Counted from the first letter of the stretch, positions 13,803 through 22,393 are shown. The stretch is 37,452 bases of DNA from Candidatus Borrarchaeota archaeon (GCA_016840645.1 JAEORY010000002.1:1-37452), one strand, 5' to 3'. Numbers and translations are program-made. The notes: generated by a model from the letters alone, not told the origin.

Positions 13803-13968
13803 GGTTTTCGCCACTAGTGGAAGCGGATATAGAGAGCAATATGTGAAAAAGAATGTGAAGAGATGTGAAAATTCACATGAGGAGAAGGTGAGAAGGCGAG
13901 TGAAAGAGAATCTAAAAAACAGGAAGACGACATCATATGCGCAGAGATTAAGGAGCCCAAGGATATGA
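13777..13968 (+). CDS. Small basic hypothetical protein
   Basis: 63 residues with an excellent AAGGAGGGG three to four bases upstream of ATG 13777. The start MPLNQKGSRV resembles other short phage proteins beginning MPLNxKG. The rest is Lys/Arg-rich and probably disordered or DNA-binding. Overlaps by a few bases with the coiled-coil gene that follows. Confidence 0.7.
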   Translation: MPLNQKGSRVFATSGSGYREQYVKKNVKRCENSHEEKVRRRVKENLKNRKTTSYAQRLRSPRI

Positions 13969-14129
13969 AAGATATGTTTGATGATATTGTGAAAAGTTTG
14001 CGAGATGTAACAAGTGCCCTTGAAATCTTATCTAAAGCTCATAAGGAAAATCTTCATAAATTTAGGGTTATAGAAGGTAAATTGGAAATTCTAGAAAACA
14101 AGATTAAGAGAATATTGGAGGACAAGTGA
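13965..14129 (+). CDS. 54-residue coiled-coil protein
   Basis: ATG 13965 with AAGGAG nine bases upstream. The product is a continuous amphipathic helix with heptad-spaced Leu/Ile/Val (for example IEGKLEILENKIKRILE) and no breaks, so a coiled coil is likely. Its TGA overlaps the GTG start of the next gene. Function unknown. Confidence 0.65.
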   Translation: MKDMFDDIVKSLRDVTSALEILSKAHKENLHKFRVIEGKLEILENKIKRILEDK

Positions 14130-14368
14130 ACTTCATAATCACATTTCATTACATGGACGGTGAGACGTTCGAGGTTGAGGTTCATCCGGATGATATGGAA
14201 GCTTTAATGGCTGCAATTGGCAAATCAGAAGTTTATTTCAACAACTCTCGAGGTGCTGGAATTTGGATACCGATTGATAAGATACGTCTATTCCAGGTGG
14301 AGAAAGTTGATGAGAACGGCAATCGAGTAAAGGTTTCGGAGGAAGTTGTTAATGAGCGAGAACATTGA
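14126..14368 (+). CDS. Small conserved-looking phage protein, GTG start
   Basis: 80 residues. GTG 14126 overlaps the preceding stop and has GGAGG four bases upstream. The N-terminal strand FIITFHYMDGETFEVEV and the phrase IDKIRLFQVEKVDENGNRV give a small beta-rich domain that I recall from phage genomes without a known role. C-terminus acidic. Confidence 0.72.
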   Translation: MNFIITFHYMDGETFEVEVHPDDMEALMAAIGKSEVYFNNSRGAGIWIPIDKIRLFQVEKVDENGNRVKVSEEVVNEREH

Positions 14369-14453
14369 AGCTTTTTTCTATGGATTTTTTATCGGTGGAG
14401 CGGTTGTCTTGCTTATTTGTTTGCATTTATGGGGGAGGGTAGATGGCGATTGA
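14352..14453 (+). CDS. 33-residue membrane peptide
   Basis: ATG 14352 with GGAGG nine bases upstream. Short N-terminal acidic stretch, then one membrane segment (residues 8-27, including FFIGGAVVLLICLHLW) and a charged end. It overlaps the ends of both neighbouring genes in other frames, which is common for membrane micro-proteins of phages. Role unknown; holin activity is possible but unsupported. Confidence 0.58.
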   Translation: MSENIEAFFYGFFIGGAVVLLICLHLWGRVDGD

Positions 14454-14748
14454 GTGTATCGGATTTAAAAGTGTAGAAAAGGGTAATATGTTGGGTGTTG
14501 CCAATCTTTTTCTTACAAATGTTGGAATGGAAATCTACGGATGTACTCTTCATCAGAAAGATGGTCGTCGCTGGGTAAATCTTCCTGTAAAGGAATTCAA
14601 AGACAAGGAAACTGGAGAGACGAAGTATTTTCAATTTATAAAGTTTCCAGACAGCCGATTTCACAACGCTTTTGTAAAAGGAGCGAAGGAGGCTATCGAT
14701 GAATGGTGTAATAAAAATGCGGAGAAAGTAAATGGCGAGAGCATCTAG
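14443..14748 (+). CDS. Conserved phage protein, SpoVG-like strand pattern
   Basis: 101 residues with GGGAGG before the ATG. Alternating hydrophobic strands, a short MEIYGCTLHQKDGRRWVNL and a terminal helix resemble a recurrent phage protein; the strand order also recalls SpoVG-like RNA/DNA-binding folds, but that is my impression and not a match. It overlaps the next basic gene by 17 bases. Confidence 0.75.
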   Translation: MAIECIGFKSVEKGNMLGVANLFLTNVGMEIYGCTLHQKDGRRWVNLPVKEFKDKETGETKYFQFIKFPDSRFHNAFVKGAKEAIDEWCNKNAEKVNGESI

Positions 14749-14899
14749 TTGTCGTGCTAAACACGATGGAATGAGGCGTCGATCTAAAGATGCCAAACCA
14801 AAACACCTCGCACCTAAGAAGAAAGGCTCGAGAGAAAAAGATAAACTAAATGAAATGATAATAAGGAGGTCTAGACAGTCTCATAAGAAAAGAAATTAA
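14732..14899 (+). CDS. 55-residue strongly basic protein
   Basis: ATG 14732 with GGAG seven bases upstream. Almost half of the residues are Lys or Arg (KKKGSREKDK, RRSRQSHKKRN), with one Cys. It probably binds nucleic acid non-specifically. It is the last gene before the hairpin element that precedes the packaging genes. Confidence 0.65.
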   Translation: MARASSCRAKHDGMRRRSKDAKPKHLAPKKKGSREKDKLNEMIIRRSRQSHKKRN

Positions 14900-14901
14900 G
14901 G

Positions 14902-14959
14902 TGTCTGTCCGTCCGAGCACCACGTATACCAATCGGACAGACAGACAGAAACACACGGA
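14902..14959 (+). promoter_or_regulatory. Hairpin element copy B
   Basis: TGTCTGTCCG (14902-14911) is complementary to CGGACAGACA (14934-14943). An alternative inner pairing is GTCCGA/TCGGAC (14911-14916 with 14933-14938). GCACCAC (14917-14923) abuts the 5' arm. ACACACGGA follows at 14951-14959, 14 bases before the ATG of the ParB-like gene. A GACA repeat lies between. Confidence 0.62.
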
Positions 14960-14973
14960 CCACAAGGATTCAC

Positions 14974-15489
14974 ATGATATCTTGGACATTGCAGAAGAGA
15001 AATATCAATGACCTAAAGAAATATGAAAGAAACCCAAGGAGATTAAGTGACAAAGAGCAAAGACACTTATCCGACTCACTCGATAGATATGGACTCATTG
15101 ACAAGCCAATTGTTAACGAGGACAATACAATCATCGGGGGCCACCAGAGAGTCTCGGTTATGGCGGGGAAGGGAGCGTCGGAAATCACCTGTTGGATTCC
15201 TGATCGATACCTCGACGAGAAGGAAGTGGAAGAGCTTAATGTTCGTCTCAATCGTAATACCGGCTCTTGGGATTATGATGTTCTGGCGAATGTTTATGAT
15301 GTAGGCGACCTCCTTATGTGGGGTTTCGAAGAAGATGATTTAGGTCTTGGCAAGAATGAAAAGCCAAAGAAAGAACCCAAACCAGTAATTACTTTAGAGT
15401 TCTCTGACAAAGAAACTATGCTTGATTACCTTCAGAGATGTGAAGAAATAGCACAGCAATCAGCAGCAAAAATGAAGGTGAGAGGATGA
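14974..15489 (+). CDS. ParB-like nuclease domain protein
   Basis: 171 residues with AAGGA before the ATG. Residues 15-75 follow the ParB/sulfiredoxin N-terminal plan: NPRRLSDKE, a helix with RYGLIDKPIVN, and IIGGHQRV containing the conserved GxxR box. In phages such domains occur next to the terminase, alone or fused to DNA methyltransferases; no methyltransferase is attached here. It may bind or nick DNA at packaging or regulate the late operon. Overlaps the small terminase by four bases, so the two are coupled. Confidence 0.85.
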   Translation: MISWTLQKRNINDLKKYERNPRRLSDKEQRHLSDSLDRYGLIDKPIVNEDNTIIGGHQRVSVMAGKGASEITCWIPDRYLDEKEVEELNVRLNRNTGSWDYDVLANVYDVGDLLMWGFEEDDLGLGKNEKPKKEPKPVITLEFSDKETMLDYLQRCEEIAQQSAAKMKVRG

Positions 15490-15881
15490 GTGTACCTGTA
15501 TCAGAAGGTGGAAAAAGTAAGTTTGGTTCTGGAAATTATATCACCGAAGAGTTTCTAGAAGACAATCGCGAAACAGTTAAGAAGTTATCGCAACTTGGAT
15601 GTACCTATAAGGAAATAGGTGATTTTCTTGAAGTATCTTCAAAGAGCATCGAAAGGCACTTCAAACAAGAAGTTGAGTGGGGGCGTTCGAATTTACGCCA
15701 ATCTCTTAGGAAGGCGCAGATTGAGTGTGCTATTCGTGAGAAAAATTCAACAATGCTTATTTGGCTTGGGAAGAACTATCTCGAGCAGCGTGAACCTAGG
15801 CAGAATATTGAACATAGTGGCTCTATTAAGATTGAAAAAGTGATGTTTGGTTCTAATGACAAAGATAATAAGAATTCCTGA
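15486..15881 (+). CDS. terS: Small terminase subunit (TerS)
   Basis: 131 residues. An N-terminal helix-turn-helix (LGCTYKEIGDFLEVSSKSIE) for recognition of the packaging start is followed by a helical oligomerisation part with LRQSLRKAQIECAIREKNST and MLIWLGKNYL, typical of small terminases. It overlaps the large terminase by 26 bases and is preceded by the ParB-like gene, the usual packaging order. Confidence 0.88.
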   Translation: MSVPVSEGGKSKFGSGNYITEEFLEDNRETVKKLSQLGCTYKEIGDFLEVSSKSIERHFKQEVEWGRSNLRQSLRKAQIECAIREKNSTMLIWLGKNYLEQREPRQNIEHSGSIKIEKVMFGSNDKDNKNS

Positions 15882-17175
15882 CTTAGAGCCGAGACACTAT
15901 CAGATTCCGTTCTTTGAGGCTATGGATAATGGTTTAAAAAGAGCGGTGATTGTCTGGCACCGGCGAGCAGGAAAAGAAATTACTTGTTGGAATTATATGA
16001 TTCGAGAGGCTTGCACTGGCCGTATCGGAACATACTGCTATTTTTTCCCAAGTTCTAGCCTGGGTCGCCGGATTTTATGGGATGGGGCAAATAAAGACGG
16101 GAAAAGATTTTTGGATTATATTCCAAAAGAGCTTATTGAAGGTTCTCCTAACAATGTTGAAATGAAGATAAAGCTTACAAACGGCTCTATCATTCAAATC
16201 ATAGGAACGGAAAGGATTATCAATGTTGGTGTCAATCCTATTGGTTGTGTTTTTTCTGAGTTTTCTTTGCAAAGTCCAAAGACATGGACGTTCGTAAGAC
16301 CTATCTTGCGTGAAAATGATGGGTGGTCGGTTTTTAACTTTACCCCTAGGGGTAAAAACCACGCTTATGATTTATTTTTAATGGCCAAGAACAATCCTGA
16401 GTGGTTTTGTCAAAAACTGTCTATCAGTGATACAAGGGTCCTTACTGAAGAAGATATGGAAACAGAGCGCCGTGAAGGAATGAGCGAGTGCATGATTCAG
16501 CAAGAATATTTCTGTAGCTTCGATCAGGGAATAGAGGGGGCTTATTATGCAAAATACCTTACCGAAGCTGAAAACAATGGTAGAGTTGGGAGTGTGCCTT
16601 ATGATCCTTATCGCCCAGTTGACACTTATTGGGATTTGGGCGTATCGGACAGCACAGCTATCATCTTCGCTCAAAACACTGGACAGGAAATTCACGTTAT
16701 TGATTCATACATTGCCGAGGGAGAGGGTTTGGATCATTATGCCAGAATCGTTGAGCAAAAAGCAAAAGATGGATTATGGCAATATGGAAGACACTGCGCA
16801 CCGCATGACATCAGGGTTAGAGAACTTGGACACGGAGCTCGAACAAGATTGCAAATGGCGGCAGAACTTGGATTAGATTTTGAGATAGTCCCGAATCTTT
16901 CTATTCAAGAAGGAATTGAGGCAGCTAGAAGCATTTGGCACAAACTATGGATCGATAGAGAAAAAAACATCTATTTCCTGAAGTGTCTTGAAAACTATCA
17001 CAAAAGATATAACGAAAGATTGAATGTGTATTCTGATAAACCAGAACACGATTGGTCTAGCCATTTTTGTGATGCATTTCGTTACATGGCAATTATGCAA
17101 AGCAAGTCTAGGCAAACAAGAATGACAGAGGGAGAGGCAATGGAAATGGAAAGGATGTACTCAAGAAAGTATTAA
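15856..17175 (+). CDS. terL: Terminase large subunit (TerL)
   Basis: 439 residues from ATG 15856; no clear Shine-Dalgarno, so translation probably depends on the overlapping small subunit. ATPase half: Walker A WHRRAGKE (34-41, the HRRAGK variant), Walker B CVFSE (131-135) and coupling motif NFTPRGKNH (161-169). RNase H-like nuclease half: YWDLG (Asp 260), PHD (Asp 318) and HDWSSHFCDAFRY (Asp 399, Asp 406). It pumps DNA into the procapsid and cuts it. Length is normal for a podovirus terminase of this type. The packaging mode (headful or site-specific) cannot be read from sequence alone. Confidence 0.96.
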   Translation: MTKIIRIPDLEPRHYQIPFFEAMDNGLKRAVIVWHRRAGKEITCWNYMIREACTGRIGTYCYFFPSSSLGRRILWDGANKDGKRFLDYIPKELIEGSPNNVEMKIKLTNGSIIQIIGTERIINVGVNPIGCVFSEFSLQSPKTWTFVRPILRENDGWSVFNFTPRGKNHAYDLFLMAKNNPEWFCQKLSISDTRVLTEEDMETERREGMSECMIQQEYFCSFDQGIEGAYYAKYLTEAENNGRVGSVPYDPYRPVDTYWDLGVSDSTAIIFAQNTGQEIHVIDSYIAEGEGLDHYARIVEQKAKDGLWQYGRHCAPHDIRVRELGHGARTRLQMAAELGLDFEIVPNLSIQEGIEAARSIWHKLWIDREKNIYFLKCLENYHKRYNERLNVYSDKPEHDWSSHFCDAFRYMAIMQSKSRQTRMTEGEAMEMERMYSRKY

Positions 17176-17200
17176 ATTTTCCATAACAACGGAGGCAATA

Positions 17201-17635
17201 ATGAGTGATTGGATAGATATCCGAGAAAGTTATCCAGATTTTGGTGAAAGAGCGGTGGCTGTTTGGAATGGAGAACATGTTGTAATGGATTGTCATTACG
17301 ACAGAGAAACAGGAAAATGGAGAAGTAATAGGTTTCCTTTTTTTCCCATCCCAGGAAAAATTACTCATTGGATTCTTTCTATATCATCACCAAAAGCAGA
17401 GAGCCGGTATCGCATTCATGCTGTTAAAGAATGTGTTGAGGGTAAGAAAAGATGTTACAGGGAACTACAAAAAGACTTTGATTCATTGAGAAAAACTGTA
17501 AAATTTTTTGTAAATGGTATATATAATGGTGGACTATTCGACACGGTTCTTGTAGATTTAGAACTTGGGAGAGAAATTACTCTTGGAGAAATAGAACATT
17601 TTATTGATGAATATTGTGAAAAAATAGTTAAATGA
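17201..17635 (+). CDS. DUF551-like protein
   Basis: 144 residues, GGAGG before ATG. The first 65 residues follow the DUF551 plan: WIDIRESYPDFGERAVAVWN, a central Tyr/Trp strand and ITHWILS at the end. The remaining 80 residues are a charged helical extension (RYRIHAVKECVEGKKRCY and on). DUF551 is frequent in phages and has no known function. Placed between terminase and portal it may be an accessory gene. Confidence 0.78.
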   Translation: MSDWIDIRESYPDFGERAVAVWNGEHVVMDCHYDRETGKWRSNRFPFFPIPGKITHWILSISSPKAESRYRIHAVKECVEGKKRCYRELQKDFDSLRKTVKFFVNGIYNGGLFDTVLVDLELGREITLGEIEHFIDEYCEKIVK

Positions 17636-17647
17636 AAAGTATAGGTT

Positions 17648-17705
17648 TAGTCCGCACCACATATGGACTACCTATTGTTACCATGAACATTACACAAATC
17701 ACGGA
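17648..17705 (+). promoter_or_regulatory. Hairpin element copy C
   Basis: TAGTCC (17648-17653) and GGACTA (17665-17670) form a perfect 6-bp stem; GCACCAC (17654-17660) begins the loop. A split version of the second word, ACACA-AAT-CACGGA, follows at 17692-17705 and ends three bases before the ATG of the next gene. Confidence 0.62.
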
Positions 17706-17708
17706 ATC

Positions 17709-17894
17709 ATGGCAAAGCAAAAAAAATGGATTCAGGGTGCTATTAAAAAACCAGGCGCTCTTAGAAAATCACTCGGTGTGAAAAAAGGCGAGAAGATTCC
17801 GAAAAAGAAGCTCGAAGCGGCTGCTAAAAAAGGTGGCAAGATGGGAAAAAGAGCTCGTTTAGCGGAAACATTGTCTAAGATGAGAAGAAAATAA
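17709..17894 (+). CDS. Short conserved basic phage protein (KWIQGAIKKPGALRKSLGV type)
   Basis: 61 residues. WIQGAIKKPGALRKSLGV, then KIPKKKLEAAAKK and RARLAETLSKM, form a pattern that I recognise in many short phage proteins near head genes. Strongly basic; role unknown. It lies between two non-coding leaders: hairpin element C upstream and the GC-rich portal leader downstream. Confidence 0.85.
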   Translation: MAKQKKWIQGAIKKPGALRKSLGVKKGEKIPKKKLEAAAKKGGKMGKRARLAETLSKMRRK

Positions 17895-18047
17895 AGTAAA
17901 GCGGTTTTACATAGCGGTTGGGACTGGGCTTTCTCGGTCGGCCGCGTTTATTAAGGCCGCGACGTCGGACTGATCATCCTTGCCGTGCTACCACGCGGGC
18001 GTCGCATCCTTTCCTTGGTAGAGGAGAGACCAAGAGGATGGTATGCG
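17895..18047 (+). promoter_or_regulatory. GC-rich portal leader with RBS hairpin
   Basis: 153 bases without a convincing gene and clearly more GC-rich than the surroundings. GGCCGCG occurs twice, 15 bases apart (17940-17961), with GTCGG words either side. Just ahead of the portal start CTTGGT (18014-18019) pairs with ACCAAG (18029-18034), with GAGGAG in the loop and the probable Shine-Dalgarno AGAGGA overlapping the 3' arm. A GTG at 17985 opens the portal frame earlier but has no ribosome site. Likely a translational control leader. Confidence 0.5.
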
Positions 18048-20105
18048 ATGGCTTACAGAACAGATTTGGGTATTATTCAGGCATTTGATGAGTACTATAA
18101 CGAGGCTTATTATGCGTGGGACCCATTTTTCCCAGAGGCAGAAAAAGATTTACGATTCTATTTAGGTGATCAATGGGACGAATCTGAGAAGCGTGCTCTT
18201 TTTGCAGAGGGAAGAAACACGTTTGTTTTCAACCGTATTCGTCCTGTAGTCAATATGATTACTGGATATCAACGACAACACCGTCTTTCTTCTGTCGTTG
18301 TTCCTGTAGAAAATTCCGATCAAAAAACAGCGGACCAACTATCTGAGTGCTTAATGCATGTTATGAGCTACTCAGATGGATATAGGGCTATTAGTGATTG
18401 TTTTTCTGGCGCTGTTAAGACTGGTTGGAATTTAGCATCTATTTGGCTTGATTATCGAGAAGACCCAATTAACGGTGATATCAAGTTTGCTAGAGAGCCG
18501 TGGAATGGTTTTATTCTCGATCCGTATTTCACAAAGCTTGATTTGTCTGATTGTTCCTACATTCTTAGAAGAAAATATTTGAGTGTAGACCTCGTAGCTT
18601 CTTTGTTGCCTGGACAAGAGAAGGAAATTCATGCTCTTCATCGAATAGGGTGGGAGAGAGATGATAAGTTCACATGGCTTCCTTATCAAAGACAGCCGAA
18701 TGGACAGGATTTAATGGCATATAACGAGTTTTATATGCCTAGATGGGAAACTCAAAGAGTCGTCGTTGATATGGAAACAGGTCGTTTCAGCGACTGGGAT
18801 GGTGATGAGGAAGATTTTGCGCGCCTTAAATCTATTAATCCGGCTTTTGAGCTTACATCAAGACAAAAACGTGTCATTGAGATGCATATTATTGTTAATG
18901 ACCAGGTGATGCGTACGGAAACAAACCCATACGGTTTGAATTGTTTTCCTTTTGTACCTTTTGTGTCGATTTGGGAGCCAGAAAGTGATCAGTGGGGCTT
19001 GAAGGTTCAATCTTTAATTCGCTGTATGCGCGACCCACAAAGAGAGGCAAATAAACGTCGTAGTCAGATGACAGATTTGCTTGATAGCCAAATTAATTCT
19101 GGGTGGCTTGCTACTGAGGGTTCTGTGGTTAATCCGCGTAGTCTTTTCCAGACATCGCAAGGAAAGGTCGTGTGGAGAAATAAAGATGCCGATCCTGGTG
19201 CTATTGAAAAGATTCCTCCAGCTCAGATTCCTCCTTCAATGTTCCAGCTACAGCAACAATTTGACGCGGATATCAAGGAAATTGCCGGTGTTAATGATGC
19301 TGCTTTCGGTGTGATGGAATCAGGAAACGAAAGCGGGGTGTTAACAATGCTCCGTCAGGGGGCAGCCCTTACAAACCTCCAGGACGTTTTTGACAATCTT
19401 AGAATGTCTCAAAAGCATCTATCGATGTTGGCTCTTAAACTTATTCAAGGTTGGTCTCCTGAAAAGGTTGCTCGAATCATCAATGAGGAACCTACACAGG
19501 AATTTTATAATCAAGACTTCACCAAGTATGATTGTGTGGTTCAAGAAGGTCTATTAACAGATACACAGCGTCAGGTCTTCTTTAGACAACTTCTAGACCT
19601 AAAACAGCTTGGCGAACCTATTCCACCCATGCTTCTTGCGAAAGCCGCTCCTATCCAAGGAAAATCAGAATATTACGAAGAGATGGAGAAATTCATCCAG
19701 CAACAATCTGAAGCTGCTCAAAAGCAGGAGACTGTTCAACAAGAGCTTCTTCAGGCTCAGAAAGACCTAGCCACATCTCAATCGCTCCAACAGGTTGCTG
19801 GAGCAAAAGAAAGGTTTACTCGTGCTGTGGCAAATATGGGTCTAGAAGATGAGCGCTCTTCTGAAGCTATACAGAACAGAACTCAAGCGGTCCTAGATCA
19901 GGTGAGGGCAATGAAAGAGCTTGAAGACATGGACTTGAAAACAGCTCAAGCAGAATTGGCGTTAGCAGCGATGTTACGAGAGAAGAACAGAAAAGAAGAA
20001 GAGATGTTGAAAGCTGACAACGTAAAAATTTCCGCTTCTGGCGGTGTTCAAGGACCAATAGGAGCATTAAACCAAAACCAGGAGACGCAAGATGCCCCAA
20101 TATAA
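18048..20105 (+). CDS. P22-type portal protein
   Basis: 685 residues from ATG 18048. Features of the P22-like portal family: VFNRIRPVVNMITGYQRQHR near residue 60, a conserved aspartate-rich stretch around SDCFSGAVKTGWNLASIWLD, a DPxF segment, WEPESDQWG before a long helix (RDPQREANKRRSQMTDLLDS) and GNESGVLTMLRQGA. The C-terminal 130 residues are a Gln/Ala-rich coiled coil, like the barrel of long portals. It forms the dodecameric ring through which DNA passes and on which the tail assembles. The following small gene overlaps its end by 14 bases. Confidence 0.93.
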   Translation: MAYRTDLGIIQAFDEYYNEAYYAWDPFFPEAEKDLRFYLGDQWDESEKRALFAEGRNTFVFNRIRPVVNMITGYQRQHRLSSVVVPVENSDQKTADQLSECLMHVMSYSDGYRAISDCFSGAVKTGWNLASIWLDYREDPINGDIKFAREPWNGFILDPYFTKLDLSDCSYILRRKYLSVDLVASLLPGQEKEIHALHRIGWERDDKFTWLPYQRQPNGQDLMAYNEFYMPRWETQRVVVDMETGRFSDWDGDEEDFARLKSINPAFELTSRQKRVIEMHIIVNDQVMRTETNPYGLNCFPFVPFVSIWEPESDQWGLKVQSLIRCMRDPQREANKRRSQMTDLLDSQINSGWLATEGSVVNPRSLFQTSQGKVVWRNKDADPGAIEKIPPAQIPPSMFQLQQQFDADIKEIAGVNDAAFGVMESGNESGVLTMLRQGAALTNLQDVFDNLRMSQKHLSMLALKLIQGWSPEKVARIINEEPTQEFYNQDFTKYDCVVQEGLLTDTQRQVFFRQLLDLKQLGEPIPPMLLAKAAPIQGKSEYYEEMEKFIQQQSEAAQKQETVQQELLQAQKDLATSQSLQQVAGAKERFTRAVANMGLEDERSSEAIQNRTQAVLDQVRAMKELEDMDLKTAQAELALAAMLREKNRKEEEMLKADNVKISASGGVQGPIGALNQNQETQDAPI

Positions 20106-20283
20106 AGGCAACGACCGTTACATGGGCATGATGAAGGGTAAAACCGGAAAAGTCATGAAAAACCATGGTAACACTACGTCCATTGAAACGACTTCTCCTC
20201 AGAAGTTTGATATGGGCAGGCTACAGCGTTCTAACATGGAATATAAGGGTTATTCCAAGAAGGCGTTTGATTACAAATACTAA
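20092..20283 (+). CDS. Small conserved structural-operon protein
   Basis: 63 residues with AGGAG upstream. Tyr/Lys/Met-rich, ending NMEYKGYSKKAFDYKY, an aromatic tail I recall from short proteins between portal and scaffold genes in related phages. Probably soluble and flexible. Function unknown. Confidence 0.75.
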   Translation: MPQYKGNDRYMGMMKGKTGKVMKNHGNTTSIETTSPQKFDMGRLQRSNMEYKGYSKKAFDYKY

Positions 20284-20284
20284 T

Positions 20285-20309
20285 CTACCAATTCGGTAGC
20301 AACTGGTAG
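20285..20309 (+). other. Small inverted repeat before next gene
   Basis: CTACCA (20285-20290) pairs with TGGTAG (20304-20309), directly followed by the GGAG used as ribosome site. The 3' arm touches the Shine-Dalgarno, so it may affect translation. It lacks the GCACCAC word of the larger element family. Confidence 0.35.
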
Positions 20310-20320
20310 GAGATTGGTAA

Positions 20321-20695
20321 ATGGCACAAGAGCTGAGAGAGACAGTTCAGGAGATGATGAAGGCAGACGATAAGGAAGTCCAAGACATTCTTAATCGTAG
20401 ACCTTCTGGTCACTACTGGATTGTTATTCATCATAGACCGACCAAAATGCGTATGGACACAGGTGAGTACGTCCTGGCCCGTATCGTGAAAGATTATGAC
20501 AAAAAACCAAAGCCCATGTTGGGCACAGTCACCTTAGAGGTGAAAAACGGAGAAATTGTTGATCACAAAATAAACGTACACGACATGCCTATCGACATGG
20601 AACGTCTCGCACCATTTTTGGGCTCGCCAGAAGGCGCAGAAGTCCAAAAGGGGCGTTCAGATATTGCCGGAGCGTATGTCTACAACCAACTATAG
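20321..20695 (+). CDS. Conserved phage structural-region protein
   Basis: 124 residues. Begins with a helix (LRETVQEMMKADDKEVQDIL) and continues with RRPSGHYWIVIHHRPTKM, a short beta domain. I recall this order (helix, then NRRPSGxYWIVI) from the gene between portal and scaffold in N4-gp56 type phages. Might be a minor head protein or an assembly factor. The gap after it contains CGCC/GGCG (20700s) and a good AAGGAG. Confidence 0.8.
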   Translation: MAQELRETVQEMMKADDKEVQDILNRRPSGHYWIVIHHRPTKMRMDTGEYVLARIVKDYDKKPKPMLGTVTLEVKNGEIVDHKINVHDMPIDMERLAPFLGSPEGAEVQKGRSDIAGAYVYNQL

Positions 20696-20731
20696 AGCCG
20701 CCATCTTAAGGGCGTAAGGAGAAAACTACAC

Positions 20732-21409
20732 ATGGAAAATCCAGTAGCAGAAACGGGCGAACAAGCTGCGGACGCCGCCGGTCCGGAAGTTGTAGTGCAG
20801 GAACAGCCTCAAGCGGAGCAAATACAGGAGCAACAACCAGAAATGGTGCCTGTAACAGCTTTACAAGCAGAAAGGCGTGAACGACAACAACTTCAAGAGC
20901 AAATGAAGATGCTTCAAGACCACGTGTCTTTGATGCAAGCAAATCAGCAACAACCTGCTCAAAAGCAGGATGAGATGGCTGGTTTGTCCGATGATGATGT
21001 TTTGACTGTCGGAGAGGCTAAGAAGTTTCTCGGAAAGATTCAGCATAATTATCAAACAAGCGTCGAAGAGCTTCGTGTTCAGCAGAAGTATCCAGACTAC
21101 AACGAGACGGTCACTAAGTACCTTCCCGATGTAGTTGCTAAAAATCCAGCGCTGAAGACCACTCTTCAGAATGATGCGAATAGATATGAGCTTGCTTACT
21201 TTTTAGCGAAGAATAGTGATTCATACAGAAATGAACACAAAGAGGAAAAAAAATCTACCGATGCACAACGCATAGTTGAGAACAGCCAGAAGGCTGGGAG
21301 CTTATCGGCCGTAGGTAGTACAGCACCTCAATCGCAAATCAGTAATTACAAGAACATGTCTGACTCTGACTTCATGAAGATGGCCAACAGGAATCTGGGG
21401 AGATTTTAA
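20732..21409 (+). CDS. Scaffolding protein
   Basis: 225 residues, low in hydrophobics. The N-terminal 60 residues are Glu/Gln-rich, followed by a coiled coil (VTALQAERRERQQLQEQMKM and on) and a short helical C-terminus. Location immediately before the major capsid gene, together with acidic coiled-coil composition, identifies it as scaffold. It guides capsid assembly and leaves the procapsid. The last 40 residues (Ser/Asn-rich then helix) may be the capsid-binding end. Confidence 0.85.
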   Translation: MENPVAETGEQAADAAGPEVVVQEQPQAEQIQEQQPEMVPVTALQAERRERQQLQEQMKMLQDHVSLMQANQQQPAQKQDEMAGLSDDDVLTVGEAKKFLGKIQHNYQTSVEELRVQQKYPDYNETVTKYLPDVVAKNPALKTTLQNDANRYELAYFLAKNSDSYRNEHKEEKKSTDAQRIVENSQKAGSLSAVGSTAPQSQISNYKNMSDSDFMKMANRNLGRF

Positions 21410-21434
21410 CCAGAAAACTAAAGGAGGATAAAGT

Positions 21435-22376
21435 ATGGCTATTACTGATGTAGCAACTTTGCCACCAGCAGTGCGGGAATATTATGACCGACTTTTGCTC
21501 ATGACGGCATACCCGCAGCTGATTCACACAAAATTTGCTCAAAAGCGAATTTTGCCTGAGAAGGAAGGGGATACTATTGTCTTTAGACGTTACTCACGTC
21601 TATCAACTGTTCCTGTACCTATTGTAGACGGTGTTACCCCTCCAGGGGCCGCTCTGTCTGCTACTGACATAAAAGCTCGCGTAGATTTCTACGGGAATTT
21701 TGTGACTATCACGAACCAAGTTGAGCTTACTGTTGAAGATCGTGTTCTCAACGAAGCTGCAAGGCTTTTGGCTCAAAACCTTGGTCAAACTATTGACGAA
21801 GTAACGCGTGATGTTCTTGCTTCTGTTGCGACCGTAGTGGCTTGTAGCAATGGTGTGAACGGTTCTACGCCTACTGAACTCACGAAAGCCGATATTGATT
21901 CTGCTGTATTTACTCTATTAGGTAATGATGCAGAAATGATCTCAGATGTTGTCGTGGGTCGGGATGCCTTTGGAACAACTCCAGTTCGTCCGGCATTCTG
22001 GGGATATATTGATACTGCTCTTCTAGATGATCTAGAGGCCGTTTCAAACTTTGCACATAGCTCACAGTATCCTAACCAGCAGTCTGTTCTAGAGTCTGAA
22101 TGGGGTACTACTGGAAACGTAAGATGGCTCTACACTAGTGTAGGAAGCGTTACATCTTCAACTCCTGCAGTGTATAACAACTTTATCATTGGTAAAGAAG
22201 CATACGCTGTTGTGCACCTAGGTAGTGAAACTGGAGAGTTCTATGTGGAACCATTAGGTTCTGCTGGTTCTGCCGACCCACTACACCAACGTGGTACTGT
22301 TGGATGGCAACATCCATTCGTCTCTAGAATCTTGAATGATTCATTTATGCTTAATTTAACTGCAACCCACAGCTAA
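21435..22376 (+). CDS. Major capsid protein, N4-gp56 family
   Basis: 313 residues with AAAGGAGG before ATG. Hallmarks of the N4-gp56 group (HK97 fold): YYDRLLLMTAYPQLIHTKFA near the start, KRILPEKEGDTIVFRRYSRL, then FYGNFVTITNQVELTVEDRV, a helix with ARLLAQNLGQTIDEVTRDVL, and a C-terminal GTVGWQHPFVSRILNDSFM. Highly expressed genes usually have a strong ribosome site as here. It forms the capsid lattice; residues needed for cross-linking were not sought. Confidence 0.93.
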   Translation: MAITDVATLPPAVREYYDRLLLMTAYPQLIHTKFAQKRILPEKEGDTIVFRRYSRLSTVPVPIVDGVTPPGAALSATDIKARVDFYGNFVTITNQVELTVEDRVLNEAARLLAQNLGQTIDEVTRDVLASVATVVACSNGVNGSTPTELTKADIDSAVFTLLGNDAEMISDVVVGRDAFGTTPVRPAFWGYIDTALLDDLEAVSNFAHSSQYPNQQSVLESEWGTTGNVRWLYTSVGSVTSSTPAVYNNFIIGKEAYAVVHLGSETGEFYVEPLGSAGSADPLHQRGTVGWQHPFVSRILNDSFMLNLTATHS

Positions 22377-22393
22377 TAGGAGGAGGTAAAGTC

